64,000 nucleotides of DNA, from contig NZ_AP014815.1 of assembly GCF_001548095.1 (NCBI RefSeq), positions 1,239,656 to 1,303,655 of the forward strand, read 5' to 3'. Each line of letters starts with the position of its first letter. The stretch's first letter is position 1. The DNA is from Geminocystis sp. NIES-3708 (GTDB lineage Bacteria > Cyanobacteriota > Cyanobacteriia > Cyanobacteriales > Cyanobacteriaceae). A model generated the notes under the pieces. That model did no database searches. It was not told where the DNA came from and worked only from the letters and a program-made list of their open reading frames with translations. This document shows, in pieces, positions 1 to 10,033 of the stretch. Both the position numbers and the translations under genes were made by a program.

Positions 1-3000
1 TTAGAAGATTATTTAAAAGCCTTATTTGATGAAAGTGTGATAGTGGATGATGAACTAGAAACCTATTTATTAGAAGGATTTGATTGTTTAAAAAATGCCT
101 TGAATGAACAAATAGAAACAGGAAATTATCAAAGAGAATGGGAAGAAAATGCTTCTATGATTTGGGATAAACTAGGACAAAAATTAGGACACATTCAAGT
201 TAATGATTATTTACCCTCATCAGCAGATTTAGGCATCGATTTAGTACAATCTTTATTTGAAGTTGATATTCTACAAACTATTGAACATCTCAAAGAAAAT
301 CTCAATCAATTACCCATTATCGAGTTACAAGAAGATGTGATTTTACAGTTAGAAATGTTAGTTGGTTTCAGCGAAATGACCAATTTATTTGGTTTAAAAA
401 ATATTGCGGATACAGTTTCTTTAGCTATCCAAAATTATCCCCATCGTATTCAACAAATTACTTCTTATCTAATCAATGATTTAACAGAAGCTAGACAACA
501 AGTCTTATCAGGTGATAGAGAACAAGGAGGTAAACCCTGTACTATACTCCAAGAATTAGCGGGGATATTAGACATAAATGAATCGAAAGAATCAACTCTT
601 GATTTTGGTGATTTAGCTCAAGAGTATAACCATGATGAAACTCTGAATAACAGAATTTTACCAGAAGAAGAAAAATTCAATAGGTCCAATACTTTAAATG
701 AAGGAATAGAAACACCTTCAGAAAACGCTCAGATATGGGCTGAAAATATTGAATTTAGTGATTTAATTAATGAAAATGAGAATTTTGACCTCAATGATGA
801 TTTCATAGCCTTAAACAACAATAATCAAGGAAATGAGTCAACAAATTTTGATAATTCAGAAATTAATAACCCCGAAAATTCTCAGATATGGGCTGAAAAC
901 ATTGAATTTGGCGATTTAATTGATGAAAATGAGAATTTTGACCTAAATGATGATTTCACAGCCTTAAATGATGCACCTATCGAAGAAGATAATCAACTAG
1001 ATTTTTCCTCTTTAGCTGAAGATTATCAAGAAAAAACTTCAAATACAAATAATTTTGATGATTTAACAGATTTTGTTTCTTTTATAGAGGATTCAGAAGA
1101 AATTGTGCAAAATGGTGAAATGGCTTCAGAATTTGATAATTTAGAACCATTTATAGATAATTTCCCTATAGAAAATGAGGGTATTAATTCAGAAGGGGAT
1201 AACACTCTAACACAGCAACAAGAATTACAAGCTCAAGCCTATATCTTTTATCTTGAAGAAGCAGTGGATTTAATTGCACTTATTGATAATGGTTTAGAAA
1301 ATGCTTTAGAAACAAGAGATATAAATGAAGTCAACGAAGTAGCAAGAGCGGCTCATTCTCTAAAAGGTGGTGCAAGAAGTGCAGGTTTAGAAGATTTGGG
1401 TAACATTGCTTTACGGGTAGAAAAGAGTTTAAAAGCCTTATTTAACGAAAATATTCCCCTTGATGATGAAACAAAAGTCTATATTCGTCAAGTTTATCAA
1501 TTATTACGTCAACCTCTTGTAGCAAGACTAGAAGAACAAGATTTTGATGAAAAATTTGCCTTAGAATCAGCAAACGAACTTTGGGCAGAGTTTGAAGACA
1601 AATATGAAGAAGAAATTGCTAAATCTGAAGAATTTTTACCATCTTCTAGTGATTTAGGTATTGATATTGCCACATCTATTTTTGAGGTGGATGTAGTAGA
1701 GGGAATCAATGCTTTAAAAGAAGCCTTAAATCAGGGAAATGAAACTGAAATGCAAGATTTGGTGTCCATGCAAATTGACATCTTTTCTGGCTTTGGTGAA
1801 ATGTTGGCTTTACCCGGATTTGTCGCTATTTGTGAAACAGCAAAAAAAGCCCTTGAGAATAATTGTTCTCAAATTACTAATGTTACTCAAGCCTTTATTT
1901 ATAACTTAGAAATTGCCCAAAACTTAGTTATGGAAGGTGATCGAGATTCTGGTGGCGAACCTAGTATAGAATTATTAAGACTTGCAGGAGAAGTCATAAC
2001 AGAAAATCCCCCTGAAATTTCTATCAGAGAATATATAGAAGCTCCCATAGACACTACTGATCAATCCTATAGTTTCTTTGTGGAAGAAGCACCAGAGTTA
2101 TTAGAAATTATTGAGCATGGTTTATTAACCTTAAGGGAAGAACGTAATACTGCCAAAATTCATGAGATTATGAGAGCAGCTCATTCCCTCAAAGGTGGCT
2201 CGGCTAGTGTAGGTTTAGAAGCAATTAAGACGATTTCTCACCAATTAGAAGATGTTTTTAAAGTACTTTATGATCCTAACATCGAACTAGATACAGAACT
2301 TGAAGGCTGGTTATTAGAGGGTTTTGACTGCTTAAGAAATGCTTTAACTCAACAAATCGAAACGGGAAGCTATAACCCTCAAGAAGCATTAACAATTGCT
2401 AATGAAATTTGGGAAAAAATCAATAGTAAATTGGGTTCAGCATTGAGTAGAGTCAATGATTATATTCCTTCTTCTAGTGATTTAGGTGTCGATATTGTCC
2501 AATCAATGTTTGAAGTTGACGTAGAAGAAGAGTTGCGTCGTTTAAAAGAAGTGGTAAAAAATCCTTCTTCTCAACCTCTTGCAGGAGAATTAAGAGCAAC
2601 TTTAGAGGTATTTTCAGGATTCGGTGAAATGTTAGCTTTACCCGGATTTGCAGAAATCGCCAAGTTAGGTTTAATCGCCATCGAAAAAAATCCTTCTCAT
2701 CCTTTAAAAATTATTCAAATTATTATTCGAGATGCTGATAATGCTAGAGATTTAGTTTTAAGTGGCGATCGCACTACAGGCGGAAAACCCAGTGAAGAAT
2801 TAAAAAGATTTGCAGAAAATTATATTAGTGATAATGAGGAAGAAGAAAACTATTTATTAGACACAGAAGATGATAATATTGAGCAACAACCCTATCTATT
2901 CGATGTTTTCGGAGAATTAGAATCAACTACAGAGGAAGTTTTCACCATCACCAATGATGATAAGGAGACACAAACTAATAATCCTTCCTTAGAGGATGTG

Positions 3001-5838
3001 TTTGACTTTAACATTAACGATGATCAAATAGAAGCAATTCATCAAGCGATGTTAGAAGAAGATGATGATAATATTCCTAACCTAGAAGACATTTTTGAGT
3101 CTGAATTCACGGAAGAAGAAATCGAGCTTTTAGCCAAAGCTTCCGAGTTAGCTTTAGAGGACGACAAAAATAATACAATTCCTTCTGTCAGTGAAGTTTT
3201 TTCGAGTCTTGATATGTCAGTAGTTGACGACATAGAAGAAGAAGATATTGTTTTACCTTCCTTAAGTCAAGTTTTCTCCAATGTTGATATGTCGGTAATT
3301 AATGGGATGGAAGAGGAAGAAAATCAAGAAGAAGAAGATATTATTTTGCCTTCCTTAAGTCAAGTTTTCTCTAATGTTGATATGTCGGTAATTAACGAGA
3401 TGGAAGAGGAAGAAAATCAAGAAGAAGAAGATATTGTTTTACCTTCCTTAAGTCAAGTTTTTTCTAATGTTGATATGTCGGTAATTAACGAGATGGAAGA
3501 GGAAGAAAATCAAGAAGAAGAAGATATTGTTTTACCTTCCTTAAGTCAAGTTTTTTCTAATGTTGATATGTCAGTAATTAATGGGATAGAAGAGGAAAAA
3601 AATCAAGAAAATACTCCTTCTTTAGAATCTGTTTTTCCATCAGAATCTTTAGCATTAGAGAAAGAAGCGGAAGAAATAATTATCAATTCAGTAACCCCTT
3701 CTGAAAATCTTGACGAAGTCATCAAATCCATTGGCGATGTTTATCAAAAATTGCCCGGATTGAAAACTCCAGAAGAAATCCAAGGTAACTATAATAAAAA
3801 ATTTAAAAAAGTCCCCGAAAAACAAGCCTCAGAAACAAAAATTACCAGCACATCGACGGCTAAAACTAATTTAACAGTTAGAGTTGATTTAGAACGTCTC
3901 GAAAGAATGAATAATTTAATTGGGGAGTTGTCTATTAACCGTAATGGTTTATCTCTACAAAACAATAAATTACAAACTTCTGTAAAAGAGTTATTAGAAA
4001 GATTTATTCGTTTTCAACAAATGGCGAATAATTTGCGAGATTTATCCGATAAAATGGTAGCCTCTCCCGATAAATTCCGCGCTCGTAACGGGAAGATGAA
4101 TAAGTCTTCTAATTTACCTTTTTCTGTCAGTGAAGATGGAGAGTTTAACTTAACCTCTGCCTTTGACTCTCTTGAAATGGATAGTTATGACAATATGTAC
4201 TATGTTATTCAAGGGCTAATTGAGCAAATGATTCAATTAGAAGAAGCAGTGGATGATATTGCTTTATTTGCGGGGCAATCAGGGCAAACTGTCGAAAATC
4301 AGCGTCAAATGTTAAATCGTCTCCGAGATGAGCTGATGTGGGCGAGAATGTTACCTTTAGGAGAAGTTTTAAACCGTTTCCCCCGTGTTCTTCGAGATTT
4401 ATCAGTGAAATATAATAAAAAGGTTAATCTCAAATTAAGCGGTACAAGTGTGCTGGTAGATAAAGCGGCTTTAGAAAAATTATATGATCCTTTAGTACAT
4501 TTGATTCGTAATGGTTTCGATCATGGTATTGAAACCCCAGAAATCCGCAAACAAAGGGGTAAATCAGAAACAGGCATTATTGAAGTTAAAGCTTATCATC
4601 AAGGAAATCAAACCATTATCGAAATCAAAGACGATGGGGGTGGTTTAAACCTCAATAAAATTGGACAAAAAGCTATCGAACGTCAAATGTTGACTCCTGA
4701 ACAATTAGCTGTTACAACTAAAGATAACCTATTAGATCTCATTTTTGAACCCGGATTTTCTACCGCCGCCTCCGTTACTGAAATTTCTGGGCGTGGTGTT
4801 GGTTTGGATATTGTTCGTTCTCAATTGCGATCGCTCAAAGGTACAATATCTGTCGATTCTGAAGCGGGATTAGGTACGACATTTATATTACGATTGCCTT
4901 TGACTCTAACCATTGATAAATTATTAGTTTTATCCGCCGAGAATCACTTCTATGCTCTTCCTTCGGACAATATTGAAGAAATTATCGTCCCTGAAGAATA
5001 TCAATTAAAAACATCAGGAAATAAGCGATTCTTGCACTACGAGAATAAAGTTATACCCATTTATCCAATGATCGATTTATTGGAATATCGCTGTTATGTT
5101 GCTGATAACCCTAATACGAGTCTTGCCTTAGAAGTTTTACCAAGCCCGGAAGAATGGGGTAATCCTTTACTATTAATGCGTTTAGGGCAAGAATTATTTG
5201 CTATTGAAGTAGATCATCTTCTTAGTGAACAAGAATTAGTTATTAAACCTTTTGGTAGTGCTTTAACTGCCCCTAGTTATACTTATGGTTGTACTATTTT
5301 AGGTGATGGAACATTAATTCCAGTTATCAATACAGCTACTTTATTAGCCAACTTTTTGGATGCGACTCAACCCAAGGCATCTTTACGACGTGGAGGATTT
5401 AGCAGTATAAACATTGATAAAAATGAGAGTAAACCAATTAATGCTTTTCAGGCTGCTTCGGTATTAGTGGTTGATGATAGTGCAGCTATGAGAAGAACTT
5501 TAGCTCTTTCCTTAGAAAAATCAGGATATAGAGTGCTTCAAGCTAAAGATGGAAAAGATGCAATCGAACAATTACAACAAAGTTCTAATGTTAGTTTAAT
5601 AATTTGTGATATTGAAATGCCTAATATGAACGGTTTTGAATTTTTAGGACAAAGAAGACGCTATCCTGATTTGAATAAAATTCCTGTGGCGATGCTTACT
5701 TCCCGTAGTAATGATAAGCATCGAAAATTGGCGACTCATTTAGGTGCAAATGCTTATTTCACTAAACCTTATATTGAACAAAAATTCTTACAATCAATTC
5801 GAGCATTAGTAGAACAAAAGTCTGCTTTGATGGTTTAG
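1..5838 (+). CDS. CheA-type multi-Hpt hybrid histidine kinase (5' truncated by window)
   Basis: This is the signalling kinase of a chemotaxis/phototaxis-like (Pil/Pix/Tax-type) pathway. The frame is open to base 1, and its first codons continue an Hpt domain, so the gene starts upstream and the GTG at 37 is not the real start. Counting from that GTG, two more Hpt domains carry AHSLKGG phosphorylation sites (His near 440 and 716). Each Hpt is followed by a related module with an SS(A/S)DLG motif and a GDR-x-x-GG motif, three modules in all. An acidic repeat region (about 970-1220) leads to the dimerisation domain, a HATPase (HLIRNGFDHG, DDGGG, GRGVGLDIV), a CheW-like domain and a C-terminal receiver (VVDDS, Asp near 1858 in CDIEMPN, KPY). 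It resembles PixL/TaxAY-type cyanobacterial kinases; which locus it belongs to cannot be told because the upstream genes are outside the window. Confidence 0.93.
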   Translation, partial: LEDYLKALFDESVIVDDELETYLLEGFDCLKNALNEQIETGNYQREWEENASMIWDKLGQKLGHIQVNDYLPSSADLGIDLVQSLFEVDILQTIEHLKENLNQLPIIELQEDVILQLEMLVGFSEMTNLFGLKNIADTVSLAIQNYPHRIQQITSYLINDLTEARQQVLSGDREQGGKPCTILQELAGILDINESKESTLDFGDLAQEYNHDETLNNRILPEEEKFNRSNTLNEGIETPSENAQIWAENIEFSDLINENENFDLNDDFIALNNNNQGNESTNFDNSEINNPENSQIWAENIEFGDLIDENENFDLNDDFTALNDAPIEEDNQLDFSSLAEDYQEKTSNTNNFDDLTDFVSFIEDSEEIVQNGEMASEFDNLEPFIDNFPIENEGINSEGDNTLTQQQELQAQAYIFYLEEAVDLIALIDNGLENALETRDINEVNEVARAAHSLKGGARSAGLEDLGNIALRVEKSLKALFNENIPLDDETKVYIRQVYQLLRQPLVARLEEQDFDEKFALESANELWAEFEDKYEEEIAKSEEFLPSSSDLGIDIATSIFEVDVVEGINALKEALNQGNETEMQDLVSMQIDIFSGFGEMLALPGFVAICETAKKALENNCSQITNVTQAFIYNLEIAQNLVMEGDRDSGGEPSIELLRLAGEVITENPPEISIREYIEAPIDTTDQSYSFFVEEAPELLEIIEHGLLTLREERNTAKIHEIMRAAHSLKGGSASVGLEAIKTISHQLEDVFKVLYDPNIELDTELEGWLLEGFDCLRNALTQQIETGSYNPQEALTIANEIWEKINSKLGSALSRVNDYIPSSSDLGVDIVQSMFEVDVEEELRRLKEVVKNPSSQPLAGELRATLEVFSGFGEMLALPGFAEIAKLGLIAIEKNPSHPLKIIQIIIRDADNARDLVLSGDRTTGGKPSEELKRFAENYISDNEEEENYLLDTEDDNIEQQPYLFDVFGELESTTEEVFTITNDDKETQTNNPSLEDVFDFNINDDQIEAIHQAMLEEDDDNIPNLEDIFESEFTEEEIELLAKASELALEDDKNNTIPSVSEVFSSLDMSVVDDIEEEDIVLPSLSQVFSNVDMSVINGMEEEENQEEEDIILPSLSQVFSNVDMSVINEMEEEENQEEEDIVLPSLSQVFSNVDMSVINEMEEEENQEEEDIVLPSLSQVFSNVDMSVINGIEEEKNQENTPSLESVFPSESLALEKEAEEIIINSVTPSENLDEVIKSIGDVYQKLPGLKTPEEIQGNYNKKFKKVPEKQASETKITSTSTAKTNLTVRVDLERLERMNNLIGELSINRNGLSLQNNKLQTSVKELLERFIRFQQMANNLRDLSDKMVASPDKFRARNGKMNKSSNLPFSVSEDGEFNLTSAFDSLEMDSYDNMYYVIQGLIEQMIQLEEAVDDIALFAGQSGQTVENQRQMLNRLRDELMWARMLPLGEVLNRFPRVLRDLSVKYNKKVNLKLSGTSVLVDKAALEKLYDPLVHLIRNGFDHGIETPEIRKQRGKSETGIIEVKAYHQGNQTIIEIKDDGGGLNLNKIGQKAIERQMLTPEQLAVTTKDNLLDLIFEPGFSTAASVTEISGRGVGLDIVRSQLRSLKGTISVDSEAGLGTTFILRLPLTLTIDKLLVLSAENHFYALPSDNIEEIIVPEEYQLKTSGNKRFLHYENKVIPIYPMIDLLEYRCYVADNPNTSLALEVLPSPEEWGNPLLLMRLGQELFAIEVDHLLSEQELVIKPFGSALTAPSYTYGCTILGDGTLIPVINTATLLANFLDATQPKASLRRGGFSSINIDKNESKPINAFQAASVLVVDDSAAMRRTLALSLEKSGYRVLQAKDGKDAIEQLQQSSNVSLIICDIEMPNMNGFEFLGQRRRYPDLNKIPVAMLTSRSNDKHRKLATHLGANAYFTKPYIEQKFLQSIRALVEQKSALMV
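3175..3612 (+). repeat. 93-bp in-frame tandem repeat inside the CheA-type kinase
   Basis: Four near-identical 93-bp units begin at about 3241, 3334, 3427 and 3520, each encoding 31 residues around PSLSQVFSNVDMSVIN plus a Glu-rich linker. A more diverged unit precedes them (PSVSEVF near 3181). The same short motif, PSLxxVF, recurs in degenerate form in both flanks (PSLEDVF, PNLEDIF, PSLESVF). The high DNA identity between units points to recent unequal expansion. Confidence 0.93.
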
Positions 5839-5879
5839 TTGAAAATTTTTGAGTTGTTGGAAAAAAAATGAGAAAATAG

Positions 5880-5908
5880 TTGACACGAATAAAAATATTG
5901 GTTATATT
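5880..5908 (+). promoter_or_regulatory. Sigma70-type promoter for tRNA-Glu
   Basis: A perfect -35 hexamer TTGACA (5880-5885) lies 17 bases before TATATT (5903-5908). Transcription would start near 5915, about 48 bases before the mature tRNA. This is the most consensus-like promoter seen in the window. Confidence 0.75.
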
Positions 5909-5962
5909 AATAAATGTGCGTTAAGTGAGAGAAAACAAAAACTCAATCTTAATTGAGCCTAA

Positions 5963-6035
5963 GCCCCCATCGTCTAGAGGCCTAGGACACCTCCCTTTCA
6001 CGGAGGCGACAGGGATTCGAATTCCCTTGGGGGTA
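5963..6035 (+). tRNA. tRNA-Glu (UUC anticodon)
   Basis: The 73-base cloverleaf has acceptor GCCCCCA pairing with TGGGGGT (a G-U pair at the end), discriminator A, anticodon stem CCTCC/GGAGG with loop CTTTCAC (anticodon TTC), and T arm AGGGATTCGAATTCCCT. CCA is not encoded. In cyanobacteria glutamyl-tRNA serves translation and is also the substrate of glutamyl-tRNA reductase, the first step of chlorophyll, heme and corrin synthesis. It is the only tRNA gene seen in the window. Confidence 0.97.
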
Positions 6036-6050
6036 TTAAAAAAAAGAAAT

Positions 6051-6077
6051 AAAGAGTCTTATTAAGGCTCTTTTTTT
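6051..6077 (+). terminator. Intrinsic terminator after tRNA-Glu
   Basis: An AAAGAGTCTTA / TAAGGCTCTTT hairpin is followed by a T run, 15 bases after the tRNA end. It reads equally well against the end of the convergent recA transcript. Confidence 0.8.
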
Positions 6078-6269
6078 GTTGAAAAATTAAGATAACAACA
6101 AACCCTAGTTAACCTCAGTTCGACAGAAAAAAATGATGGAGACAAAAGCTGATAGCTACCTCCATCAAAAAAAAATACTTTTTCAGCAAACTTTAATTAA
6201 CAAAATTTAAGTTCGATAAAAAATGGTATAAAGACGAAAAAGAAAGATAATTCATCAAAAACTTATTAT

Positions 6270-7340
6270 TTATTCTTCTGCACTAAAATCAGCATCTTCA
6301 GAATCTTCAGTGGAAGTAGCAAAACTAACATTATTAATTTCTAATTCTGCTTTTACTTTTTGTTCAATGATAGCGGCAATTTCAGGTTTTTCTTCAAGAT
6401 ATTTGACGGCGTTATCTCTACCTTGAGCAATATTTTCACCATCGTAACTATACCATGCACCCTTACGACTAACCGTATTCGTTTTTTCCGCTAAATCTAA
6501 CAAACAACCAACACTAGAAATACCTGAGCCGAAAATAATATCAAATTCAGCAATACGAAATGGTGGAGCTACTTTATTTTTAGCTACTTTTACTTTTGCT
6601 CTAATACCATATTCTCCTTCAGTGCCTTTTTTCAGGGTTTGAATACGACGAATATCCAGACGCACAGAAGCATAGAATTTTAATGCAGTACCACCAGTAG
6701 TTACTTCTGGGCTACCATAGCTAATACCTATTTTTTGACGTAATTGGTTAAGAAAAATGACTGTTGAGCCTGATTTACCAATGTTACCAGCAATTTTTCG
6801 CAGTGCTTTACTCATTAAACGGGCTTGTAAGCCTACTTGTAAATCTCCCATTTCTCCTTCAATTTCCGCACGAGGTACTAAAGCGGCAACAGAATCGACT
6901 ACAACTATATCAACAGCAGAGCTACGTACTAATTGATCCACTATTTCAAGGGCTGATTCTCCGTTGTCAGGTTGAGCTACCAATAAGTTATCAATATCAA
7001 CTCCCAAAGCCGCAGAATAATTAGGATCTAAAGCGTGTTCAGCATCTACAAAAGCGGCAACACCTCCCGATTTTTGTACTTCGGCTATGGCATGAAGTGC
7101 TAAAGTTGTTTTTCCAGAGCTTTCAGGTCCATAAATTTCAATAATACGTCCTTTGGGAAGTCCACCACCTAGGGCGAGATCGAGGGTTAAAGCACCACTA
7201 GAGATGGTTTCCACCTTCATTTTTGTGGCATCTCCCAGACGCATAATTGAACCTTTACCAAAATTACGTTCAATTTGTGTTAGTACCAGATTTAGGGCTT
7301 TTTCTTTGTCTGGATTTTGAGCCATTGTATTAGTAGCCAT
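6270..7340 (-). CDS. recA: Recombinase RecA
   Basis: RecA is the DNA-dependent ATPase that forms the presynaptic filament on single-stranded DNA and performs strand exchange in homologous recombination and repair. The 356-residue protein has the usual length. It carries Walker A GPESSGKT (residues 71-78), a Walker B strand ([13 protein letters not shown]), the L2 region ([19 protein letters not shown]) and an acidic C-terminus. No intein is present. ATG at 7340 is used; a second in-frame Met five codons later (MAQNPDKEK) is an alternative start. The gene is monocistronic and convergent with tRNA-Glu. No SOS box was identified by eye. Confidence 0.98.
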   Translation of the reverse strand: MATNTMAQNPDKEKALNLVLTQIERNFGKGSIMRLGDATKMKVETISSGALTLDLALGGGLPKGRIIEIYGPESSGKTTLALHAIAEVQKSGGVAAFVDAEHALDPNYSAALGVDIDNLLVAQPDNGESALEIVDQLVRSSAVDIVVVDSVAALVPRAEIEGEMGDLQVGLQARLMSKALRKIAGNIGKSGSTVIFLNQLRQKIGISYGSPEVTTGGTALKFYASVRLDIRRIQTLKKGTEGEYGIRAKVKVAKNKVAPPFRIAEFDIIFGSGISSVGCLLDLAEKTNTVSRKGAWYSYDGENIAQGRDNAVKYLEEKPEIAAIIEQKVKAELEINNVSFATSTEDSEDADFSAEE

Positions 7341-7493
7341 AAGCTGATTTTTAGATTAACTTTATAAACAATAATAATTTAATGAACTTTGATGTAACAA
7401 GATTTTTTTGGTACATAAGTATTGATATATTAACTTATTTTGAGGAGAATTTGATGTGTTTTTACAAAAAGTTATAATAATACTGGAAATAAT

Positions 7494-7949
7494 TTAAGCG
7501 ATAGTTGTTTTTTCGTCTAAATAATCTTGTATTTGGCGATCATGATCATGGGCTAAATTACCAAGGGGAAGATCATCAATGGCAAAGGCTTTTACTTCTA
7601 AAATTTCCCATGTATCTTTAACTATCATTTCTCCTGCAACTTTTATTTCTATGAGTATTGAGATAGAGTGAAGACGAGGATCTCGGTCAGGAGAGGAATA
7701 AACTCCGACTAAACGACCTATTTTGATTAAATTTAATCCTGTTTCTTCTTTTAATTCTCGATGGATAGTATTCGGAATATTTTCTCCCCAGTCAATCATG
7801 CCACCGGGTAAACTCCATTGATGGCAATCTCGACGATAAACTAAGACTATCCTTCCATCAGGTAATATAGGTATAAGGGTTATACCTAACACAGGATGGC
7901 GGAAAATAATTTTTAATACTCCCGATATAAACTGCCAGTTACGCCACAC
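7494..7949 (-). CDS. Nudix hydrolase
   Basis: The 151-residue protein hydrolyses a nucleoside diphosphate linked to another moiety; the substrate cannot be read from sequence. The complete Nudix box GX5EX7REUXEEXGU is at residues 49-72 (GG at 49-50, RELKEETGL at the end), with the conserved REL-x-EE metal-binding core. The first segment (about 12-32) is hydrophobic but reads as the first strand and flanking helix rather than a signal peptide. The start is GTG at 7949, chosen because no other start precedes the domain. It lies between recA and argH on the same strand but is well separated from both, so co-transcription is doubtful. Confidence 0.9.
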   Translation of the reverse strand: MWRNWQFISGVLKIIFRHPVLGITLIPILPDGRIVLVYRRDCHQWSLPGGMIDWGENIPNTIHRELKEETGLNLIKIGRLVGVYSSPDRDPRLHSISILIEIKVAGEMIVKDTWEILEVKAFAIDDLPLGNLAHDHDRQIQDYLDEKTTIA

Positions 7950-8100
7950 TATCTTGGATTTTAATTAATTTCGTTGTCATTATAACTTCATAATTAATTT
8001 TATTGGGAATAAGATTTTTTAGCGCAATAGGCGATAATTTTTAACTAATTTTAAAAGATATAATTTAAAAGCATTTTCTCTTACTATTTCCCTCCACAGA

Positions 8101-9480
8101 TTACATTTTATTTTTAAGATTAGTGATCGCCTGTTTAATTTGTTCAAAACCAGTACCACCATAACTATTTCTAGCTGATACAACTTGTTTAGGTGCAATA
8201 GCCTGATAAATGTCAGTTTCAAAAGCAGGGTGTAATTGTTGCCATTCTTCAATGGTTAAATCTTTAAGTAGTTTTCCCGCCCCTAAACTTGTTTTAACAA
8301 CCTTTCCGACTAAGTTATAGGCTTCACGAAAAGGAACACCTTTAGAAGCCAGATAATCAGCGACATCAGTGGCATTAGAAAAATCTTCGTTAACGGCTTC
8401 TTCTAAGCGAGAAATACGAAATTCTAATCCTTCTGATAATAAAATTGTCATAGCCGTCAGACAACCTTTAACGGTATCAACAGTATCGAAAATACCTTCT
8501 TTATCTTCCTGTAAATCTTTATTATAGGCAAGGGGTAAACCTTTCATTATAGTTAATAACCCTTGTAAATGACCGAAAACTCGTCCTGTTTTTCCTCTAA
8601 CTAATTCGGGAATATCAGGATTTTTCTTTTGAGGCATGATACTTGAACCTGTAGAACAATTGTCTTTAAGGGTAATAAAGCTAAATTCTTGGGATGCCCA
8701 TAAAATAAGTTCTTCACTAATACGACTCAGGTGTACCATGATTAAACTAGATGCACACAAAAATTCAATGGCAAAATCTCGGTCACTAACACCGTCTAAA
8801 CTATTCTCATAAACTGAAGCAAATCCTAATTCTTTAGCACTAAAATGACGATCAATAGGAAATGTAGTTCCAGCTAATGCACCACAACCTAGGGGAGAAA
8901 TATTCGTGCGATCATAAATTTGTGATAATCTTTCCCAGTCTCGTTGTGCCATTTGACAGTATGCCATGAGATGATGAGCCAAACTAATAGGCTGAGCTCG
9001 TTGTAGATGAGTATAGCCCGGAATTAAAGTTTCGATGTGATTTTCAGCATGATTTAATAATGCTTGTTGCCAATTTCTTAATAATCCTTGGATTTGTTGA
9101 ATTTGATCCCGTAAATATAACCTTATATCAGTACCAACTTGATCATTACGAGAACGACCAGTATGTAACTTTTTCCCTACATCTCCTACTATTTCTGTCA
9201 AACGTCTTTCTACCGCAAAATGTACATCTTCTTGATCAACTCCGGGGTTAAAATTTCCATCTCGATATTCTTGGCGAATTTCCTCTAAACCTTTAATCAG
9301 AGTTTGGGCTTCTTCAGGAGTGATAATACCTGTATAACCAAGCATTTTAGCGTGTGCGATTGAGCCTGTTAGATCATATTCTATTAATTCAATGTCAAAA
9401 CCAATACTAGCATTAAAAACGGCAATGACAGGATGTAAAGAAGTTTCAAAGCGATCGCTCCAAGTTTGTTTTTTAGTCAC
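8101..9480 (-). CDS. argH: Argininosuccinate lyase
   Basis: ArgH catalyses the last step of arginine synthesis, splitting argininosuccinate into arginine and fumarate in the cytoplasm. The 459-residue length is normal. The fumarase/aspartase superfamily signature [11 protein letters not shown] (with the flexible-loop catalytic Ser) is present, as are TGRSRNDQV and TPGYTHLQ-like ([12 protein letters not shown]) substrate-binding segments. The start is GTG at 9480 (protein begins [11 protein letters not shown]). A HIP1 octamer lies in the first codons. argJ, another arginine gene, is 12 kb away on the same strand, so the pathway is scattered. Confidence 0.97.
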   Translation of the reverse strand: MTKKQTWSDRFETSLHPVIAVFNASIGFDIELIEYDLTGSIAHAKMLGYTGIITPEEAQTLIKGLEEIRQEYRDGNFNPGVDQEDVHFAVERRLTEIVGDVGKKLHTGRSRNDQVGTDIRLYLRDQIQQIQGLLRNWQQALLNHAENHIETLIPGYTHLQRAQPISLAHHLMAYCQMAQRDWERLSQIYDRTNISPLGCGALAGTTFPIDRHFSAKELGFASVYENSLDGVSDRDFAIEFLCASSLIMVHLSRISEELILWASQEFSFITLKDNCSTGSSIMPQKKNPDIPELVRGKTGRVFGHLQGLLTIMKGLPLAYNKDLQEDKEGIFDTVDTVKGCLTAMTILLSEGLEFRISRLEEAVNEDFSNATDVADYLASKGVPFREAYNLVGKVVKTSLGAGKLLKDLTIEEWQQLHPAFETDIYQAIAPKQVVSARNSYGGTGFEQIKQAITNLKNKM

Positions 9481-9682
9481 GGTGAATAATCTGTATTAAT
9501 TATCTATATATTTTCTCGAAAGTGATTAGCAGATAGTATTATTAATTACATTTAACTCAGATGTTCTATTTAGTTTTAAATTAGTTTTTTCAACTAAAAC
9601 AAATGAAAAACAGAGAAAAATTGATAGTTTCTCCACTTTGTTAAGATCATTTTATTAATCGTAGTTTTGTAACAAATCTAAC

Positions 9683-9865
9683 TTAAAATCTAGTAAAATT
9701 AGCAAAAGTATAACCAAAAAAGACACCAATTAACAAAGCCCAAACCTGTCCTGATTCTATAAAATTTTTCCAAGCATCAGTAATTTGACCGATAATATCG
9801 GGATCTTTAATTATTTGAGCAAAAAATAGTCCATAACCAATAACATCATGAGTAGATAAATCCAT
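9683..9865 (-). CDS. Small single-pass membrane protein, unknown function
   Basis: A 60-residue protein with an acidic, amphipathic N-terminal half and a C-terminal transmembrane segment (about 42-57, ALLIGVFFGYTFANF) ending in RF. A purine-rich ribosome site AAGAGG lies 10 bases before the ATG, which argues that it is translated. No family is recognised with confidence. It stands alone between argH and the divergently transcribed HtrA-like gene. Confidence 0.6.
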   Translation of the reverse strand: MDLSTHDVIGYGLFFAQIIKDPDIIGQITDAWKNFIESGQVWALLIGVFFGYTFANFTRF

Positions 9866-10033
9866 TAAAGTATAGCCTCTTAAATATTATATCAATACTC
9901 AAATTATACTAAGATCTCGAATCTACAGCATAAATGTCGAAAAAAATAATTGTTAATTGTTTAGTTATGTTAGATTTAAAAAAGCTCTTATCTTCACTAT
10001 CATTTGTCAGATTTTGGCATTGAATTAAATATA

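Noticed and set aside
6764-7024. 86-codon frame antisense to recA
   Set aside because: It lies wholly inside recA, has no ribosome site and no family resemblance.
8019-8252. 77-codon frame overlapping the argH 3' end
   Set aside because: It overlaps argH in another frame and has the Leu/Lys-rich make-up of translated AT-rich spacer.
10004-10033. TTG start upstream for the HtrA-like protease
   Set aside because: It would place an acidic decapeptide before the basic n-region of the signal; ATG at 10034 fits better.
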